A stretch of 6,386 bases of DNA from an uncultured Verrucomicrobiales bacterium (GTDB taxonomy: Bacteria; Verrucomicrobiota; Verrucomicrobiia; Verrucomicrobiales; Akkermansiaceae): contig CALFDI010000068.1 in the NCBI GenBank assembly GCA_937952875.1, forward strand, positions 1-6,386, in the 5' to 3' direction. Of this stretch, positions 4,551 through 6,386 are shown piece after piece (positions within the stretch are counted from its first letter, which is position 1; each line of letters opens with the position of its first letter). The position numbers were made by a program, and so were the translations under genes. The notes beneath the pieces were generated by a model. That model had not been told where the DNA came from, did not search any database, and saw only the letters and a program-made list of their open reading frames with translations.

Positions 4551-6386
4551 ATGCCCGCGTTTAAAAACCGAATCTTACGGTTGTGTTTGATACTCTGCCC
4601 TGCTCTAGCGCAGGCAGCCTCTGCGCCCGATCCTATCGTAGCTACAGCGAGTGTTGTGAGTTCCACTCCGGGCTTCGAGCCTGAAACTGTATTGGACGGA
4701 GACCTGTCAACTCGGTGGACTGGTCAGGGGCCTAACTGGATGCAGTTTGATCTCGGTGATATGAGCCTCATTCGCGAAATCTCTCTCGCGACGTATCTCG
4801 GTGACGAACGCGTATATAATTTGAATTTTGAGATTTCACTCGACGCGACCAACTGGGTTTCCGTGCTCGATGCACAAAGTAGTGGAACCACTCTAGAACT
4901 CGAAGCGTATGATATTCCCGATACCTTCGGACGATATATTCGCATTAATGGCACTGGATCAAATGTCAGCGTGTGGAATTCCTACACCGAATTCGCTGCC
5001 GATTATGTCAATGCGGTATCCTACTGGCCACTTGACGATGGTGCCCCTCCAATTGCTCGAAACTTGAGCAATGGAGTCGACGGCACTATGAATTCTGGAA
5101 CCTTTGCAGGATCGAGTAGTGTTCTTTTTGATGGCGAGGATGGGCGAGTCGATATGGGTGATGTCGGAGTGACCGCTCAAACGATTGCATTTTGGGTTAA
5201 TCTCCCAGAGACGGTGACTGCCTCGAGTTCATCGCAAGTTCTCTTCCGTTATGGTGATAGCAGTGGGCAAGACCTTGCGGTGACTGGTAGCTTTTCTGCA
5301 TTAGCGGACGGTGAAACCTTGTGTGTTAGCGCGAGGGAGTCTGGTTTCGAGAGGACTTACATCCGCGATGAACTCGAGGCAGGCTGGCACTTTGTGGTCT
5401 TCGTCTGGGATGATGCAGCAGGACATTATCGCATCGTGATCGATGGTCAGGAGCACGAGACTTTCTCCGCGTCGAATGGTCTCCATACGCCCTTGATGCA
5501 GGTTTCCGATCTTAGCTTAGGAGGTTCCGCTGGAGCGACCGTTTCTCATTTCAGTGGTTCAATGGCTCATTTCTCAGTTTTCGACTGTGCTCTCAGCGAT
5601 ACGGAGCTTGAAGAGCTGCGTCAGTATTCGATTAACGAGATTCCAAGTGCTACCGCTTCGAATCTCTCCATTGGTGATAGCTTAGCGATTGATTTTCAAA
5701 GCTCCGACGCCAATCCCACTCCAGGGGCTGGTTCTCAAGCTGGATATAATATCGTAGAATACCTTTCAAATTCTAGTGCTCAGGAGACACGGTCAGGTAT
5801 TTCTCTTAGAAATATCAATGGAACGACACTCACGGATGTCAATCTTGGTATCTCCAGTTTCAATGGTGGAGGGTCTCCCTCGAACACGCTCGGATACGGC
5901 CAAGCGAACGTAGGAAGCTACACCGGAACCTTATTTACCGATCGAGTCTTTCATGATGGGATTTTGATCGAAAATCAAATTGGCTCTGAAGTTGAACTTA
6001 CGTTGACCATCGGAGGACTCAATAATGGCCTCCTCTATGATGTGCAGCTGCTGACGACTGCTCCGGTAGGAAGTAATGATCCAGTTTCGACTTGGGTGAA
6101 AAATGTTTCAGACATCGGTGTTTCTGTCTCTGATGTCCGGAATTCACAGGGACCTGTGCAGCCATTGACTCTTTCTCGAACTCAAACAGACGGGGAAGGT
6201 AATCTCATCATCAACGTTGATATCGGCGGTGATCCAGGAGTTGGACAAGTCGCTGGTCTTGTCGTGACAGCAGTGGACCAAAGCAACCCGTTCATCGGAT
6301 TAAATGGCACCGTCATCAACTTTACTTCGGAAGAGAACTACATTAGTGGTGGTCTCTTTGAGAACCGATTTAGAGGTTGGGATGCT
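4551..6386 (+). CDS. Secreted multidomain protein with F5/8 type C (CBM32-like) and LamG-like domains, partial at the right edge
   Basis: The frame is open from ATG 4551 to the end of the window (612 codons, no stop), after an in-frame TAA at 4527-4529. Residues 1-22 are a signal peptide: KNRILR, hydrophobic LCLILCPALAQA, with cleavage likely after AQA (22) or ASA (25). No lipobox is present. Residues 31-150 form an F5/8 type C/discoidin-like domain (VLDGDLSTRWTG, WMQFDLGD, FEISLDATNWVSVLD, YIRINGTG, VWNSYTEF), usually a carbohydrate-binding module. Residues 155-360 form a LamG/concanavalin-like beta-sandwich: start SYWPLDDG, VLFDGEDGRVDMGD, IAFWVNLP, GWHFVVFVWDD, end ALSDTELEELRQYS. Residues 368-590 form a third beta-rich domain (IGDSLAIDF to VAGLVVTAVDQ), possibly galactose-binding or malectin-like, which I cannot name with certainty. 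The catalytic or anchoring part, if any, lies beyond the window. A role in binding or degrading polysaccharide at the cell surface or outside is likely. The ATG is preceded by AAACAACCAAAC without a Shine-Dalgarno site. Confidence 0.88.
   Translation, partial: MPAFKNRILRLCLILCPALAQAASAPDPIVATASVVSSTPGFEPETVLDGDLSTRWTGQGPNWMQFDLGDMSLIREISLATYLGDERVYNLNFEISLDATNWVSVLDAQSSGTTLELEAYDIPDTFGRYIRINGTGSNVSVWNSYTEFAADYVNAVSYWPLDDGAPPIARNLSNGVDGTMNSGTFAGSSSVLFDGEDGRVDMGDVGVTAQTIAFWVNLPETVTASSSSQVLFRYGDSSGQDLAVTGSFSALADGETLCVSARESGFERTYIRDELEAGWHFVVFVWDDAAGHYRIVIDGQEHETFSASNGLHTPLMQVSDLSLGGSAGATVSHFSGSMAHFSVFDCALSDTELEELRQYSINEIPSATASNLSIGDSLAIDFQSSDANPTPGAGSQAGYNIVEYLSNSSAQETRSGISLRNINGTTLTDVNLGISSFNGGGSPSNTLGYGQANVGSYTGTLFTDRVFHDGILIENQIGSEVELTLTIGGLNNGLLYDVQLLTTAPVGSNDPVSTWVKNVSDIGVSVSDVRNSQGPVQPLTLSRTQTDGEGNLIINVDIGGDPGVGQVAGLVVTAVDQSNPFIGLNGTVINFTSEENYISGGLFENRFRGWDA

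Noticed and set aside
4478..4666. A 62-codon minus-strand frame with a lysine-rich end, over the start of the secreted-protein gene
   Set aside because: It is antisense to the signal peptide and promoter region of a strongly supported gene and has no recognisable features.
4724..5486. Several minus-strand frames of 61-76 codons inside the secreted-protein gene
   Set aside because: They are antisense to clear F5/8 type C and LamG-like domain coding sequence.
1..6386. CRISPR array, tRNA/rRNA genes, insertion sequence ends or phage attachment sites
   Set aside because: No regularly spaced direct repeats, cloverleaf-like segments, transposase-like proteins or flanking duplications were seen by eye.

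Overview
The window looks like a piece of a bacterial chromosome of moderate GC content. The best guess is a marine Verrucomicrobiota of the Opitutae/Puniceicoccales type. This rests on three things: the C-terminal part of a conserved protein common in such genomes (left edge), a large secreted protein with F5/8 type C and LamG-like domains typical of polysaccharide-degrading Verrucomicrobiota and Planctomycetota (right edge), and the lack of a convincing Shine-Dalgarno sequence at any visible start. The lineage is an inference from protein style, not proven. No rRNA, tRNA, CRISPR array, transposase or insertion sequence was seen.

Layout: (1) 1-578 (+) is the 3' end of a large conserved gene. 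(2) 649-1071 (-) is a small hypothetical protein that seems to lack its usual N-terminus. (3) 1072-1327 is noncoding, with two strong palindromes and a good sigma70-type promoter for (4) a TetR-family regulator, 1328-1876 (+). (5) A convergent terminator at about 1896-1930 separates it from (6) a three-gene minus-strand operon, transcribed in the order short-chain dehydrogenase/reductase (3325-4089), ChrR-like bicupin (2574-3224), carboxymuconolactone-decarboxylase/AhpD-like protein with a CxxC motif (1976-2548). A 20-bp hairpin lies between the first and second genes. (7) The operon promoter (TTGACT-17-TATACA, 4138-4166) is flanked by two 18-bp dyads. (8) 4190-4550 has no intact gene but may hold remains of a decayed minus-strand gene. 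(9) 4551-6386 (+) is the first 612 codons of a secreted multidomain protein that runs off the right edge.

How it works together: the two SDR-promoter dyads and a third dyad overlapping the -10 of the tetR promoter share one pattern, RTCTAYC-N4-GRTAGKT. This links the TetR gene to the SDR-cupin-AhpD-like operon although the two promoters are 2.8 kb apart and face each other. The simplest reading is an autorepressed TetR-controlled cassette that senses and detoxifies a reactive small molecule (electrophile, quinone or peroxide type). The ligand and the enzyme substrates cannot be read from the sequence.
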